Shown: positions 18,930 through 28,141, counted from the first letter of the stretch. The stretch is DNA of 64,000 nt from Hydrogenophaga palleronii NBRC 102513 (GCF_001571225.1 NZ_BCTJ01000011.1:1-64000); one strand, 5' to 3'. Numbers and translations are program-made. Notes: generated from the sequence alone by a model not told the origin.

Positions 18930-19589
18930 ATGCGAGCACGCCGGTTCGACCTCATTGCCTTTGACTGGGATGGCACCCTGTTCGATTCCACGGCCCTGAT
19001 CACGCGCTGCATCCAGGCCGCCGTGACCGACGTGGGCGGCCAGCTGCCCACGCGCGAAGCCGCCAGCTACGTGATCGGCATGGGCCTGATGCAGGCGTTG
19101 GCGCATGCCGCCCCGGATGTGCCGCCCGAGAAGTATCCGCAGCTAGGTGAACGCTACCGCCACCACTACATCAAACAGCAGCATGAGCTGAGCCTGTTCG
19201 ACGGGGTGCTGCCCATGCTCGCCGACCTCAAGGCGCGCCAGCATCTGCTGGCCGTGGCCACGGGCAAGAGCCGGCGCGGCCTGGACGAGGCGCTGCAGAC
19301 GGTGGAGCTGCTGGGCGTGTTCGACAGTTCCCGCACCGCCGACGAAACCGCCGGCAAACCGCACCCGCTCATGCTGCTGGAGTTGATGAGCGAGTTCGGC
19401 GTGGCGCCCGAGCGCACATTGATGATCGGTGACACCACGCACGACCTGCAGATGGCCGTCAACGCCGGTTGTGCCAGCGTGGGCGTGAGCTACGGTGCGC
19501 ATGAGCCGGCCGCGTTCGCGGCATTGAACCCCTTGCACGTGGCGCATTCGGTGCGCGAGCTCCACGACTGGCTCCACACCAACGCCTGA
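18930..19589 (+). CDS. HAD-superfamily hydrolase (phosphoglycolate phosphatase-like)
   Basis: Haloacid dehalogenase-type phosphatase, subfamily IA. From the ATG at 18930 the protein has 219 residues. Motif I is DWDGTLFDS with nucleophile Asp12 and Asp14, followed by the helical cap. Motif II is a Thr near VATGKS, and motifs III/IV are the GKPHPLML lysine and IGDTTHD. The substrate is undefined: phosphoglycolate, pyrophosphate or a nucleotide are all possible in this subfamily. It is 7 bp upstream of the Rieske gene and followed by the SppA-type peptidase gene, probably as one transcript. Confidence 0.9.
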   Translation: MRARRFDLIAFDWDGTLFDSTALITRCIQAAVTDVGGQLPTREAASYVIGMGLMQALAHAAPDVPPEKYPQLGERYRHHYIKQQHELSLFDGVLPMLADLKARQHLLAVATGKSRRGLDEALQTVELLGVFDSSRTADETAGKPHPLMLLELMSEFGVAPERTLMIGDTTHDLQMAVNAGCASVGVSYGAHEPAAFAALNPLHVAHSVRELHDWLHTNA

Positions 19590-19596
19590 GCGAACC

Positions 19597-19977
19597 ATGA
19601 CCCCGCCCTCCGACGATCCGGTCTACCCGCTGTGCAACAGCCATGACCTGATCGACGGCGGGCGTGCGGTCTCGTTTGATGTGGTCTACGCCGGCCAGAC
19701 CTGCCGCGCCTTCGCCATCCGCTACCGCGGCCTGCCGCACGCCTACCTGAACCGCTGCACCCATGTGGCGATGGAGATGGACTGGCAGCCCGACCGCTTC
19801 TTCGACGACAGCGGGCGCTGGCTGTTGTGCGCCACCCATGGCGCGGTGTACGAGCCCGACAGCGGCGCCTGCGCGGGCGGGCCGTGCCGCGGCGGGCTGG
19901 TGAAAATCGAGTTGGTGGAGCACGACGGGGTGGTGCACTGGCGGTCACAATACCACCTCAAACCCCTTGAATTCTGA
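19597..19977 (+). CDS. Small Rieske [2Fe-2S] protein
   Basis: A 126-residue soluble protein consisting of little more than one Rieske domain. The cluster ligands are clear: Cys54-Thr-His56 and Cys78-Ala-Thr-His81. It lacks a signal peptide, membrane anchor or catalytic oxygenase domain, so it is likely an electron carrier or a regulatory subunit rather than a full oxygenase. Its partner is unknown. The neighbours, a HAD phosphatase (7 bp upstream) and an S49 peptidase (12 bp downstream), do not indicate a redox role. Confidence 0.9.
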   Translation: MTPPSDDPVYPLCNSHDLIDGGRAVSFDVVYAGQTCRAFAIRYRGLPHAYLNRCTHVAMEMDWQPDRFFDDSGRWLLCATHGAVYEPDSGACAGGPCRGGLVKIELVEHDGVVHWRSQYHLKPLEF

Positions 19978-19989
19978 GAGCTTTCCACC

Positions 19990-20958
19990 ATGAACGACGA
20001 CCCCCTGGGCCAGGCCATTCCCGGCAATGCAGACCGTGGCTGGGAACGTGCCACGATCGAAAAGCTGGTCTTTGCGACCATCCGCGAGCAGCAGGCCGCG
20101 CGGCGCTGGAAGCTGTTCACCCGGCTGCTGTGGCTGGTGCTCATCGGCGCGGTGGTCTGGTACGTCTACGCCAGCCAGCAGGCCACCTCGGTGAGCACCC
20201 CGCACACGGCGGTGGTGGACATCAAGGGCGAGATCGCCAGCGGTGCCGAGGCCAGCGCGGAGAACGTGGTGGCCTCGCTGAAATCGGCGTTTGACGACAG
20301 CGGCGCCCAGGCCGTGGTGCTGCTGATCAACTCACCCGGCGGCAGCCCGGTGCAGGCCGGCATCATCAACGACGAGATCACCCGCCTGAAGGCCTTGCAC
20401 AACAAGAAGGTCTACGCGGTGGTGGAGGAAACCTGCGCATCCGCCGCCTACTACATCGCCGCGGCCGCCGACGACATCTACGTTGACAAGGCCAGCCTGG
20501 TCGGCAGCATCGGCGTGCTGATGGACGGCTTCGGTTTCACCGGTCTGATGGAAAAAATCGGCATCGAACGCCGCCTGATGACGGCCGGTGCCAACAAGGC
20601 CATGCTGGACCCGTTCAGCCCGCAGGACGAAACACAACGCGCCTACATCCAGGCCATGCTGGGCCAGATCCACACCCAGTTCATCGACGTGGTGAAGAAG
20701 GGGCGCGGCGAGCGCCTGAAGTCCGACGACACCACCTTCAGCGGCCTGGTCTGGAACGGCCAGCAGGCGGTGAGCCTGGGCCTGGCCGACGGCCTGGGCA
20801 ACCTCGACTTCGTGGCGCGCGAAATCGTCAAGGCCGAGGAGATCGTGGACTACACCCAGCGCGAAAACGTCGGCCTGCGCCTGGCCAAGCGTTTTGGCGC
20901 TGCGGTGGGTGAGGGCATGTTCATCGCCGCACGATCCGCTGGCGTGAGCTTGAGATAA
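19990..20958 (+). CDS. sppA: S49-family signal peptide peptidase, SppA type
   Basis: Inner-membrane serine protease that degrades cleaved signal peptides in the periplasmic face. The 322-residue protein has an N-terminal cytoplasmic segment, one membrane helix (about 46-62), then the S49 domain with NSPGGSPVQAG. The Ser/Lys dyad can be assigned: Ser151 in CASAAYYIA and Lys203 in GANKAMLDPF. The 52-residue spacing between them matches that of the short Bacillus-type SppA. It is the short, single-domain form, unlike the 618-residue E. coli enzyme. It is convergent with galE, with repeat copy 3 in between. Confidence 0.92.
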   Translation: MNDDPLGQAIPGNADRGWERATIEKLVFATIREQQAARRWKLFTRLLWLVLIGAVVWYVYASQQATSVSTPHTAVVDIKGEIASGAEASAENVVASLKSAFDDSGAQAVVLLINSPGGSPVQAGIINDEITRLKALHNKKVYAVVEETCASAAYYIAAAADDIYVDKASLVGSIGVLMDGFGFTGLMEKIGIERRLMTAGANKAMLDPFSPQDETQRAYIQAMLGQIHTQFIDVVKKGRGERLKSDDTTFSGLVWNGQQAVSLGLADGLGNLDFVAREIVKAEEIVDYTQRENVGLRLAKRFGAAVGEGMFIAARSAGVSLR

Positions 20959-20982
20959 CCCCCCGCGCCGCCTGCGGCGTCA

Positions 20983-21035
20983 CCCCTCAAGGGGGGGCAA
21001 CACCTGCGGCCTGGCAAAGCCAGTTCCGCGGTGTT
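20983..21035 (-). repeat. Dispersed hairpin repeat, copy 3
   Basis: Small palindrome CCCCTCAAGGGGG (20983-20996), then a long inverted repeat with arms 20999-21015 and 21019-21035. It is inverted relative to copies 1 and 2 on the chromosome, but in the same orientation relative to the gene it follows (sppA, rightward). Another short hairpin (GCCGC/GCGGC, about 20967-20978) precedes it. It lies between convergent sppA and galE. Confidence 0.75.
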
Positions 21036-21049
21036 TCTGGATTCTTCGC

Positions 21050-22081
21050 TCAGCCTCTGTAACCGTTCGGGTTGCCGCTCTGCCAGCGCCAGGCATCGGC
21101 GCACATTTCGTCCAGCGTGTGCCGGGCCTGCCAGCCGAGCAGGCGTTGCGCCAGGGCCGGGTCGGCCCAGCACTGGGCGACGTCGCCGGGCCGACGCGGC
21201 GCGATCTGGTAGGGCACCGGGCGCCCGCTGGCCTTCTCGAAGGCATGCACCACGTCGAGCACGCTGTGGCCCTTGCCGGTGCCCAGGTTCACCGTGAAGC
21301 TCTCACCCCCGCCCAGCAAGGTCTTGAGCGCGGCCACGTGGCCTGCTGCCAGGTCTTGCACATGGATGTAGTCGCGCACGCCGGTGCCGTCGGGCGTCGG
21401 GTAGTCGTTGCCGTAGACGTTGAGGTGCTCGCGCTGGCCCACCGCCACCTGGGTGACGTAGGGCATCAGGTTGTTGGGGATGCCGGCCGGGTCTTCGCCG
21501 ATCAGGCCGCTCGGGTGCGCCCCGACCGGGTTGAAGTAACGCAGGGTGCCGACGCGCCAGGCCGGGTTGGCGGCGCACAGGGCGCTCAGCATGTCCTCAA
21601 TCACCAGCTTGCTGTGGCCGTAGGGGTTGGTGTGGCTGCGCGGAAAGTCTTCGGTGATCGGCACGCTGGCCGGATCTCCATACACCGTGGCGCTGCTGGA
21701 GAACACCAGCGTGGGTGGAGTCGACGGGTCTTCTGCGTGCACTGTTTGCATCGCACGCAGCAGGCTGACCGCGCCACCGATGTTGTTGTGGAAGTACTTG
21801 AGCGGCAACGCCACGCTTTCGCCCACCGCCTTGTCGCCCGCGAAGTGCACCACGCCCACAGGGCGGTGTCGCCGCAGCAGGTCTTCCACCCAGTGGGTGT
21901 CGAGCACGTCACCGCGCTCCAGCGCCATGGTCTGGCCGGTGATGCGCTGCAGGCGCTCCAGCACCACCGGGTGGCTGTTGGCAAAGTTGTCCAGCACCAC
22001 CGGCTCAAAGCCGGCTTCGATGAGGGCGACAGCGGTGTGGCTGCCGATGTAGCCTGCACCGCCGGTGAGCAGGATCTTCAT
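21050..22081 (-). CDS. galE: UDP-glucose 4-epimerase
   Basis: Interconverts UDP-glucose and UDP-galactose, supplying galactose for lipopolysaccharide or exopolysaccharide. Extended SDR enzyme of 343 residues from the ATG at 22081: NAD motif TGGAGYIGSH near the N-terminus, and the catalytic Tyr/Lys pair in PYGHSK. A GTG at 22096, overlapping the manC stop, would add five residues. The MKILLTGG start is the family norm. It lies immediately downstream of manC on the same strand, so the two are an operon. It is convergent with sppA. Confidence 0.96.
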   Translation of the reverse strand: MKILLTGGAGYIGSHTAVALIEAGFEPVVLDNFANSHPVVLERLQRITGQTMALERGDVLDTHWVEDLLRRHRPVGVVHFAGDKAVGESVALPLKYFHNNIGGAVSLLRAMQTVHAEDPSTPPTLVFSSSATVYGDPASVPITEDFPRSHTNPYGHSKLVIEDMLSALCAANPAWRVGTLRYFNPVGAHPSGLIGEDPAGIPNNLMPYVTQVAVGQREHLNVYGNDYPTPDGTGVRDYIHVQDLAAGHVAALKTLLGGGESFTVNLGTGKGHSVLDVVHAFEKASGRPVPYQIAPRRPGDVAQCWADPALAQRLLGWQARHTLDEMCADAWRWQSGNPNGYRG

Positions 22082-22092
22082 GGCCGGTGCGC

Positions 22093-23529
22093 TCACTTCT
22101 TGGCGGCGTCTGGCTGGCGCCCGTAGATGTCTTCCAGGCGCACGATGTCGTCTTCACCGAGATAACTGCCCGACTGCACCTCGATCATCTCCAGCGCCAT
22201 CTTGCCGGGGTTGTGCAGGCGGTGCACTTCGCCGATGGGGATGTAGGTGGACTGGTTCTCGGACAGCAGGTAGACCTCGCTGCCGCGCGTGACCTCGGCC
22301 GTGCCCTTGACGACGATCCAATGTTCGGCGCGGTGGTGGTGCTTCTGCAGGCTCAGGGAGGCGCCCGGTTTGACGCCGATGCGTTTGACCTGGAAGCGCT
22401 CGCCCATGTCCACGCTGTCGTACCAGCCCCAGGGCCGTGCCACGCGGCGGTGCATCGCTGCCTGCGAGACCTTGTGTTTTGCCAGGTGGGCGACCACGTC
22501 CTTGACCTGTTCGGCATGGTCACGCTGCGCCACCAGCAGGGCGTCGGGCGTGTCGATGATCAGCAGGTCTTGCGTGCCCAGCGCCACCACGGTGCGGCCG
22601 GGAGCATGGATGTACGTGTTGCGTGCGTTCAGCGTGTGGCCCTGGCCGGTGACCCGGTTGCCATCGCCATCGGCCGTGCTCAGGTCGGCCACCGCGTTCC
22701 AGCTACCGACGTCGCTCCACTGGCCCTGGAAGGGCACCACGGCCACGTTGTTGTGCGGCTCCATCACCGCATAGTCGATGCTCTGCGAGCGGCAGGCCAG
22801 GAAGGCCGTGGCTTCGGGACGCACGAAGTGGATCTGGCCCACGCTGTCCTGCCGCGGCTGCGCCATCGCGGCCTCGCAGGCTTGCAGGATGTCGGGCGCG
22901 TGTTGTTTCAATGCCGCAAGCAGCGCGCTGGCGCGGGTGAGGAAGATGCCGGCGTTCCACAGCACATTGCCTTGCAGCAGCAAGGCCTGCGCCGCGTCGG
23001 GTGCCGGCTTCTCGATGAAGCGCGCCACGCTGCGGCTGCTGTCGGCCCGGGCGTCGCCCTGCTGGATGTAGCCGTAGGCGCTGCTCGGAAAACTCGGCAC
23101 CACACCAAAGGTGACGATGGCACCGGCTTCGGCCGCCGGCACGCCCTGGCGGATGGTGCTGGCAAAGGCCGCCGCATCGGGAATGTGGTGGTCGGACGGG
23201 CAGAACAGCAGCAGCGGGTCGGTCTGGCCGTCCGCGCGCGCCAGCAGTGCGGCCAGCGCCATGGCGGCTGCCGTGTTGCGTGCGGCCGGCTCCAGCAACA
23301 CCTGGCCGGGCACGTTCTCCAGTTCGATCGCGTCGGCCACCAGGAAACGGTGGTCTTCGGACGCCACGCAGATCACCGGGTTGTCGCACCAGGCCAGCCG
23401 GTCCAGCGTCAGTTGCAGCAGGCTCTTGTCACCCACCAGCGGCACAAACTGTTTCGGAAAACTCTGACGGCTCAGGGGCCACAGGCGGGTGCCGGAGCCG
23501 CCGCACAGGATGACGGGGGTGATGCTCAT
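22093..23529 (-). CDS. manC: Mannose-1-phosphate guanylyltransferase / mannose-6-phosphate isomerase
   Basis: Makes GDP-mannose for surface polysaccharides. The 478-residue protein has the nucleotidyltransferase domain (about 1-290: [25 protein letters not shown]) and a C-terminal type II cupin isomerase domain (about 350-465: [22 protein letters not shown]). This is the full bifunctional (AlgA/CpsB/ManC-type) layout. It is divergent from galU, with 152 bp between their chosen starts, and overlaps the possible GTG start of galE. A phosphomannomutase gene is not in the window. Confidence 0.95.
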   Translation of the reverse strand: MSITPVILCGGSGTRLWPLSRQSFPKQFVPLVGDKSLLQLTLDRLAWCDNPVICVASEDHRFLVADAIELENVPGQVLLEPAARNTAAAMALAALLARADGQTDPLLLFCPSDHHIPDAAAFASTIRQGVPAAEAGAIVTFGVVPSFPSSAYGYIQQGDARADSSRSVARFIEKPAPDAAQALLLQGNVLWNAGIFLTRASALLAALKQHAPDILQACEAAMAQPRQDSVGQIHFVRPEATAFLACRSQSIDYAVMEPHNNVAVVPFQGQWSDVGSWNAVADLSTADGDGNRVTGQGHTLNARNTYIHAPGRTVVALGTQDLLIIDTPDALLVAQRDHAEQVKDVVAHLAKHKVSQAAMHRRVARPWGWYDSVDMGERFQVKRIGVKPGASLSLQKHHHRAEHWIVVKGTAEVTRGSEVYLLSENQSTYIPIGEVHRLHNPGKMALEMIEVQSGSYLGEDDIVRLEDIYGRQPDAAKK

Positions 23530-23681
23530 ACGCGTTGGGATTGGGTGGAAGCCGCGGGGCAGGGCGGGTGCCCGCCGTTGACGGTTGCAGTGTAGCCTTT
23601 CAACGGGGCGGAGCCGTGCTGACGAAACCGTTGGCGTTTAACATGTCGCCTTCTTTCACGAACGCGCAAGCGAAAGCCAAG

Positions 23682-24566
23682 ATGACGATTCGAAAAGCTG
23701 TGTTTCCCGTAGGTGGCCTCGGCACCCGGTTTCTTCCCGCCACCAAGGCCATTCCCAAAGAAATGCTGCCGGTCGTCGACAAACCGTTGATCCAGTACGC
23801 GGTGGAAGAGGCCTATGCCGCAGGCATCCGAGAAATGATCTTTGTCACCGGTCGCCACAAGCGCGCGATCGAAGACCACTTCGACACCGCCTACGAACTC
23901 GAAATGGAACTGGAAACCGCCGGCAAATCGGCGCTGCTCCAGCTGGTGCACTCCATCAAGCCCGCCGACATGGACTGCGTGTACGTGCGCCAGCCCCGTG
24001 CGCTCGGCCTCGGCCACGCCGTGCTGTGCGCCGAGCGCCTGGTGGGCAACGAACCCTTCGCCGTGTTGCTGGCAGACGACCTGATGATGGGCCGCGACCA
24101 GGCCAATGGCGGCCCGACCGTGCTGCAGCAGATGGTGCAGGCTTACGAGTCCAGCCCGGGCACGGTGCTCGCGGTGCAGGACGTGCCGCGCGCCGACACG
24201 CGCCGTTATGGCGTGGTCGACGTGCACGGTGCGAGTTCCGACCTGGCCGAGGTGTTCGCGATGGTGGAAAAGCCCGCCCCCGACGTGGCGCCTTCCACGC
24301 TGGCCGTGGCCGGCCGTTACGTGCTCACGCCGGCGGTGTTCGAGAGCATCCGTCAGCAGCCGCGCGGCGCGGGTGGCGAGATCCAGCTCACCGACGGCAT
24401 TGCAGCCCTGATCGGCAAGGAAAAAGTGCAGGCTTTCCGTTATGCGGGCCAGCGCTACGACTGCGGCAGCAAGGAAGGTTTCCTGGAAGCCACGATCGAC
24501 CTTGCCCTGGCCAACGAAGAGCTCAGCGCCTCGGTGCGCGCCCACATCAAACGCCTGGGCGTCTGA
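23682..24566 (+). CDS. galU: UTP-glucose-1-phosphate uridylyltransferase
   Basis: Forms UDP-glucose from UTP and glucose-1-phosphate. With the ATG at 23682 the product is 294 residues, the usual size, starting [23 protein letters not shown] (the G-rich loop lies in this segment). Further motifs: [27 protein letters not shown] with the metal-binding acid, and the C-terminal [12 protein letters not shown]. An in-frame ATG at 23643 would add 13 residues; neither start has a strong ribosome site. It forms a sugar-nucleotide block with galE and manC. It is convergent with the RsmI-like gene, with an 8-bp stem (24571-24591) at the junction. Confidence 0.95.
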   Translation: MTIRKAVFPVGGLGTRFLPATKAIPKEMLPVVDKPLIQYAVEEAYAAGIREMIFVTGRHKRAIEDHFDTAYELEMELETAGKSALLQLVHSIKPADMDCVYVRQPRALGLGHAVLCAERLVGNEPFAVLLADDLMMGRDQANGGPTVLQQMVQAYESSPGTVLAVQDVPRADTRRYGVVDVHGASSDLAEVFAMVEKPAPDVAPSTLAVAGRYVLTPAVFESIRQQPRGAGGEIQLTDGIAALIGKEKVQAFRYAGQRYDCGSKEGFLEATIDLALANEELSASVRAHIKRLGV

Positions 24567-24578
24567 GCGGGCTGGGCC

Positions 24579-25379
24579 TCATCGGCCCAGCAGGAACACG
24601 CAGGGTGCCGCCAGCGGCAGGCTGTCCTGCAGCCGGCGCTCACGTTTCCATTCGCCCACCAGTGCACTGCGGCAGACCTGCTGCGGCAGGCTGAGCGCGC
24701 CACACACCGCCAGCCGGGTGTGTGGGTGCAGTCCTTGCAGCAGGGCCTGCAGCAGGGCGGTGTTGCGGTAGGGCGTTTCGATCAGGATCTGCGTCTGCCC
24801 GGTCTTCAGGGCCACTGCCTCCAGCTCGCGCAGGCGTTTGGCGCGCTCGGTGGCCTCTTGCGGCACATAACCCACAAACGCAAAACTCTGCCCGTTCAGC
24901 CCGCTGGCTGCAAGCGCCAGCATGAGGGAAATCGGGCCGGTGAGCGGCACCACCCGCAGCCCCATCGCGTGCGCGGCCCGCACCACCGAGCTGCCCGGGT
25001 CGGCAATGGCAGGCATGCCGGCTTCGCTCACCAGGCCGACGTCGTGTCCGGACAGGGCCGGCGCCAGCAGCGCCCGGGCAGGGGCGTCGTTGTCGGCTTG
25101 CGGGGCGTGGTCGCCTTTCTTGTGCGCAACGCGCGGCAGCTCGGTGATGGTTTGCGCCTGCAGCGGCGCGGCCAGGCCCGCCACGGCCTCGACCCGCTTG
25201 AGGAACGCGCGGGTGCTCTTGGCGTTTTCGGTGACCCAGTGGGTGATGCGGCTGGCCGCCCCCAGCGTTTCGGCCGGCAGCCACTCGCCAGCGGGCGCCG
25301 GGCTGTCTTGTGCGATGCCGAAGTCCAGCGGCGTGGGCACCAGGTACAAGGTGCCCAATTTTTCAGAGTGGGCGCTCAC
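24579..25379 (-). CDS. RsmI-like tetrapyrrole-methylase-fold methyltransferase
   Basis: SAM-dependent methyltransferase of the TP_methylase fold, 266 residues. VSEAGMPAIADPGSSVV and PLTGPISLMLALAASGL correspond to the SAM/substrate loops of RsmI, which 2'-O-methylates C1402 of 16S rRNA. However, the N-terminus (LYLVPTPLDFG) and the insertion around residues 75-100 differ from canonical RsmI, so this is probably the paralogue often annotated simply as SAM-dependent methyltransferase. It starts with GTG overlapping the maf stop (GTGA), so it is translationally coupled to the nucleotide pyrophosphatase gene. Target unknown. Confidence 0.88.
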   Translation of the reverse strand: MSAHSEKLGTLYLVPTPLDFGIAQDSPAPAGEWLPAETLGAASRITHWVTENAKSTRAFLKRVEAVAGLAAPLQAQTITELPRVAHKKGDHAPQADNDAPARALLAPALSGHDVGLVSEAGMPAIADPGSSVVRAAHAMGLRVVPLTGPISLMLALAASGLNGQSFAFVGYVPQEATERAKRLRELEAVALKTGQTQILIETPYRNTALLQALLQGLHPHTRLAVCGALSLPQQVCRSALVGEWKRERRLQDSLPLAAPCVFLLGR

Positions 25380-25990
25380 AGCAGCTGAACTCCCGCGGCA
25401 CGAATCATCTGGCAGGTGCGGATCAACGGCAGGCCGATCAGGGCCGTGGGGTCGTCGTTGTCGATGCGCTCCAGCAAGGCGATGCCCAGGCCCTCGCTTT
25501 TGGCGCTGCCGGCGCAGTCGTAGGGCTGCTCGGCGCGCAGGTAACGCTCGATCTCGCCGTCGTCCAGATTCCTGAACACCACACGCACCGCGGCGATGTC
25601 GCTGCGCTCGAAGCCGCTGGCCTGGCAGACCACGGCCAGGGCGGTGTGGAACACCACGGTCTGACCCCGCATGCGCTGCAGCTGGGCCACCGCACGCTCG
25701 TGGGTGCCGGGTTTGCCCAGCGGCTCGCCGTGCAGGTCTGCCACCTGGTCGCTGCCAATCACCACCGCTTCGGGATGGCGCTGCGCCACATCACGCGCCT
25801 TGGCCAGTGCCAGCCGAAGCGAGAGCGAGGCAGGGCTTTCGCCCGCTTGCGGGGTCTCGTCCACGTTTGGTGCAATCGCCTCGAAAGGCAGATTCAGGCG
25901 CGACAGCAGTTCGCGGCGGTAGCGGGAAGTGGAGCCGAGGATGAGGGCGCGGGATGCCGGGCTGGCGGGCAGGTCGGGAGCGGAGGTCAT
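25376..25990 (-). CDS. Maf-family nucleotide pyrophosphatase (YceF-like)
   Basis: Hydrolyses non-canonical nucleoside triphosphates. YceF of E. coli prefers 7-methyl-GTP; that preference is inferred here from synteny with yceD-rpmF-plsX. The 204-residue protein has the Maf signature LGSTSRYRRELL (substrate loop with Arg), DETPQAGES, IGSDQVADL with the catalytic Asp, and KPGTHERA. The start at 25990 faces the yceD start at 26027, leaving only 36 bp for two divergent promoters. The downstream methyltransferase gene overlaps its stop codon. Confidence 0.92.
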   Translation of the reverse strand: MTSAPDLPASPASRALILGSTSRYRRELLSRLNLPFEAIAPNVDETPQAGESPASLSLRLALAKARDVAQRHPEAVVIGSDQVADLHGEPLGKPGTHERAVAQLQRMRGQTVVFHTALAVVCQASGFERSDIAAVRVVFRNLDDGEIERYLRAEQPYDCAGSAKSEGLGIALLERIDNDDPTALIGLPLIRTCQMIRAAGVQLL

Positions 25991-26026
25991 GGGGCTATTC
26001 TCCCTGCATTCTTTTACACTGCCCGG

Positions 26027-26593
26027 ATGAAAAACAGCCCCAAGACCGTCTGGAACCCCGAGCGGCTGGACGCGCGCGCCTTTGCCCAGGCCGCGGCCAG
26101 CCTGGAGGCCACGTTGCCCCTGTCGACGTTCAAGCGCCTGCATGCGGAGGCCGCACTCGACGGCGTGGCCAGCACCGAGCCGGTGCAATGGCAGGCGCAC
26201 GGCGAAATGCGCGACGCCAGTGCCGGCGGCGCACCCGCCGTCTGGCTGCACCTGCAGGCCGATACCCGCGTGCCCCTTACTTGCCAGCGTTGCCTGGGCC
26301 CGGTGCAGACGCCGTTGGCGGTGGACCGCTGGTTCCGGTTTGTCGCCGACGAGGCGGCGGCAGAGGCCGAAGACGACGATTGCGAAGAGGATTTGCTGGC
26401 GCTGGAGCCGCGTCCCAACCTGCTCGATGTGCTGGAAGACGAGCTGCTGATGGAGTTGCCTCTGGTGCCCATGCACGAGACCTGCCCGGTTCCCGTCAAA
26501 CTGCACGCGGGGGATGAGGCCGGGGGCGGGGTGGCCGAGGGCGAACCCCAGCGAAAGAACCCATTTGCGGAACTCGCCCGGTTGAAAAAGTGA
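26027..26593 (+). CDS. yceD: YceD/DUF177 family protein
   Basis: Conserved protein of 188 residues whose gene almost always precedes rpmF. In E. coli and plants the family is linked to 23S rRNA accumulation or processing. Visible features: CQRC pair (about 85-88), the acidic stretch EAEDDDCEEDLLAL, and the family motif NLLDVLEDELLMELPLVPMHE. The C-terminal NPFAELARLKK is typical. The ATG at 26027 is used. A TACACT hexamer ends 7 bases before this ATG, so the message could have a very short or no leader. It is the first gene of the long rightward core block. Confidence 0.9.
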   Translation: MKNSPKTVWNPERLDARAFAQAAASLEATLPLSTFKRLHAEAALDGVASTEPVQWQAHGEMRDASAGGAPAVWLHLQADTRVPLTCQRCLGPVQTPLAVDRWFRFVADEAAAEAEDDDCEEDLLALEPRPNLLDVLEDELLMELPLVPMHETCPVPVKLHAGDEAGGGVAEGEPQRKNPFAELARLKK

Positions 26594-26595
26594 AT

Positions 26596-26624
26596 TTGAT
26601 AGGCCCCAAGCTTCGGGCTATAAT
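26596..26624 (+). promoter_or_regulatory. Sigma-70 promoter for rpmF
   Basis: TTGATA (26596-26601), 17-bp spacer, TATAAT (26619-26624): an almost consensus promoter beginning immediately after the yceD stop codon. It allows strong rpmF transcription independent of yceD. Confidence 0.85.
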
Positions 26625-26759
26625 GCTTGGCTTTGCGCTGGCACCCATTTGCACATTGTTGATATGTGCGCAGGTCAGGCGCACGACCGGTTGAGCGGGG
26701 CGGCTTCAGTGCTCCGTTTTTGCCACTCCGTTTGACCCTACCGATTTCAGGAGCCCACC

Positions 26760-26942
26760 ATGGCTGTTCAGCAAAACAAAAAGTCCCCCTCCAAGCGCGG
26801 CATGCACCGTTCGCACAACGCCCTGAACGTGCCCGGCATCGCTGTCGAGCCCACCACCGGCGAAACCCACCTGCGTCACCACATCAGCCCGAACGGCTTC
26901 TACCGCGGCCGCCAAGTGCTGAAAAACAAGTCTGAAGCCTAA
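26760..26942 (+). CDS. rpmF: 50S ribosomal protein L32
   Basis: Small large-subunit ribosomal protein, 60 residues, with the conserved start [20 protein letters not shown] and the family core ([31 protein letters not shown]). It has a CAGGAG ribosome site 9 bases upstream. It appears to be the cysteine-free (zinc-independent) form. It is driven by a near-consensus promoter in the yceD-rpmF gap and followed by a terminator before plsX, so it can be expressed far above the lipid genes. Confidence 0.98.
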   Translation: MAVQQNKKSPSKRGMHRSHNALNVPGIAVEPTTGETHLRHHISPNGFYRGRQVLKNKSEA

Positions 26943-27008
26943 ATGACGGGTTGCCTCGGGCCTCGCCGCGGTGTCGCGAACGGGGTCCGATTGGCCGTCG
27001 AGGCACAG

Positions 27009-27035
27009 GCCCGCATGCTGCATGCGGGCTTTTTT
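27009..27035 (+). terminator. Intrinsic terminator between rpmF and plsX
   Basis: Stem GCCCGCATG (27009-27017) with CATGCGGGC (27021-27029) followed by six Ts (27030-27035). It separates high-level rpmF expression from the fatty-acid genes; plsX then needs read-through or its own promoter, which I could not identify. Confidence 0.88.
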
Positions 27036-27079
27036 CGTTCTTGGGCCGCATTGAGCGCCCCATCCGGGATGTTGTTGTC

Positions 27080-28141
27080 ATGATCACCATCGCTGTCGAT
27101 TGCATGGGGGGCGATATCGGCCCTGCGGTCACCCTGCCTGCGTGCGCGGCCTTTCTGGCCAGCCATCCGCAGGCGCAGGTGCTGCTGGTCGGCAAGCCCG
27201 AGGTCTTCCAGGCCTGGCCCCAGTTGCTCAACAACGTGCGCTGCCAGGTTGTTCCGGCCGCCGAGGTGGTGGCCATGGACGATCCGGTGGAGGTGGCGCT
27301 GCGGCGCAAAAAAGACTCGTCCATGCGGGTGGCGATCAACCAGGTGAAGAGTGGTGCGGCGCAGGCCGCCGTGTCGGCTGGCAACACCGGCGCTCTGATG
27401 GCGATCGCACGCTATGTGCTGAAAACGCTGGACGGCATTGACCGGCCCGCCATCGCCACCCAGATGCCGAACGCGCGCGGCGGCGCCACCACCGTGCTGG
27501 ACCTGGGCGCCAATGTCGATTGTTCGGCTGAGCACCTGCTGCAGTTCGCGGTGATGGGGTCTGCGCTGGTGGCGGCTGCCCATGGCGTCAAGGAGCCCAG
27601 CGTGGGCTTGCTCAACGTGGGCGAAGAGGTCATCAAGGGCAGCGAAGTCATCAAAAAAGCCGGTATCCTGCTCAGAAGTGCAGCCAACACCGGTGATCTG
27701 AACTTTTTTGGCAATATCGAAGGTGACGACATCTTCAAGGGCACGACCGATATCGTGGTCTGTGACGGGTTTGTCGGCAATGTGGCGCTGAAGGCCAGCG
27801 AAGGCTTGGCCACGATGATTGGTGGCTTCATTCGGGAAGAGTTTTCAAAGAGCATCTTCCGGAAAATGGCTGCCATCGTGGCTTATCCGGTGCTTAAATC
27901 ATTTAAAAACCGGGTGGATCACCGTCGTTACAACGGTGCGGCGCTGTTGGGCCTGCAGGGGCTGGTTTTCAAAAGCCATGGCTCGGCAGATGTGTTTGCC
28001 TTCGAGCAGGCTCTGTGCCGCGCTTATGATGCGGCCCACAACCATTTGTTGGACAACGTGCGTGAACGCATTGCCAACGCCAAACCGCTGATCTCGCCGG
28101 AGTCCCTGCCGAGCGAGCTGACAGGCATCCCGACCCTCTGA
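27080..28141 (+). CDS. plsX: Phosphate acyltransferase PlsX
   Basis: Converts acyl-ACP to acyl-phosphate, the first committed step to phosphatidic acid with PlsY. The 353-residue product starts [15 protein letters not shown], the family hallmark. It also shows [45 protein letters not shown] and [16 protein letters not shown]. The ribosome site is weak. It begins the plsX-fabH-fabD-fabG-acpP-fabF cluster and ends 12 bp before fabH. Confidence 0.97.
   Translation: MITIAVDCMGGDIGPAVTLPACAAFLASHPQAQVLLVGKPEVFQAWPQLLNNVRCQVVPAAEVVAMDDPVEVALRRKKDSSMRVAINQVKSGAAQAAVSAGNTGALMAIARYVLKTLDGIDRPAIATQMPNARGGATTVLDLGANVDCSAEHLLQFAVMGSALVAAAHGVKEPSVGLLNVGEEVIKGSEVIKKAGILLRSAANTGDLNFFGNIEGDDIFKGTTDIVVCDGFVGNVALKASEGLATMIGGFIREEFSKSIFRKMAAIVAYPVLKSFKNRVDHRRYNGAALLGLQGLVFKSHGSADVFAFEQALCRAYDAAHNHLLDNVRERIANAKPLISPESLPSELTGIPTL

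Noticed and set aside
20967..20978. Short GC hairpin after sppA as intrinsic terminator
   Set aside because: No T-run follows; it is treated as part of the structured repeat region instead.
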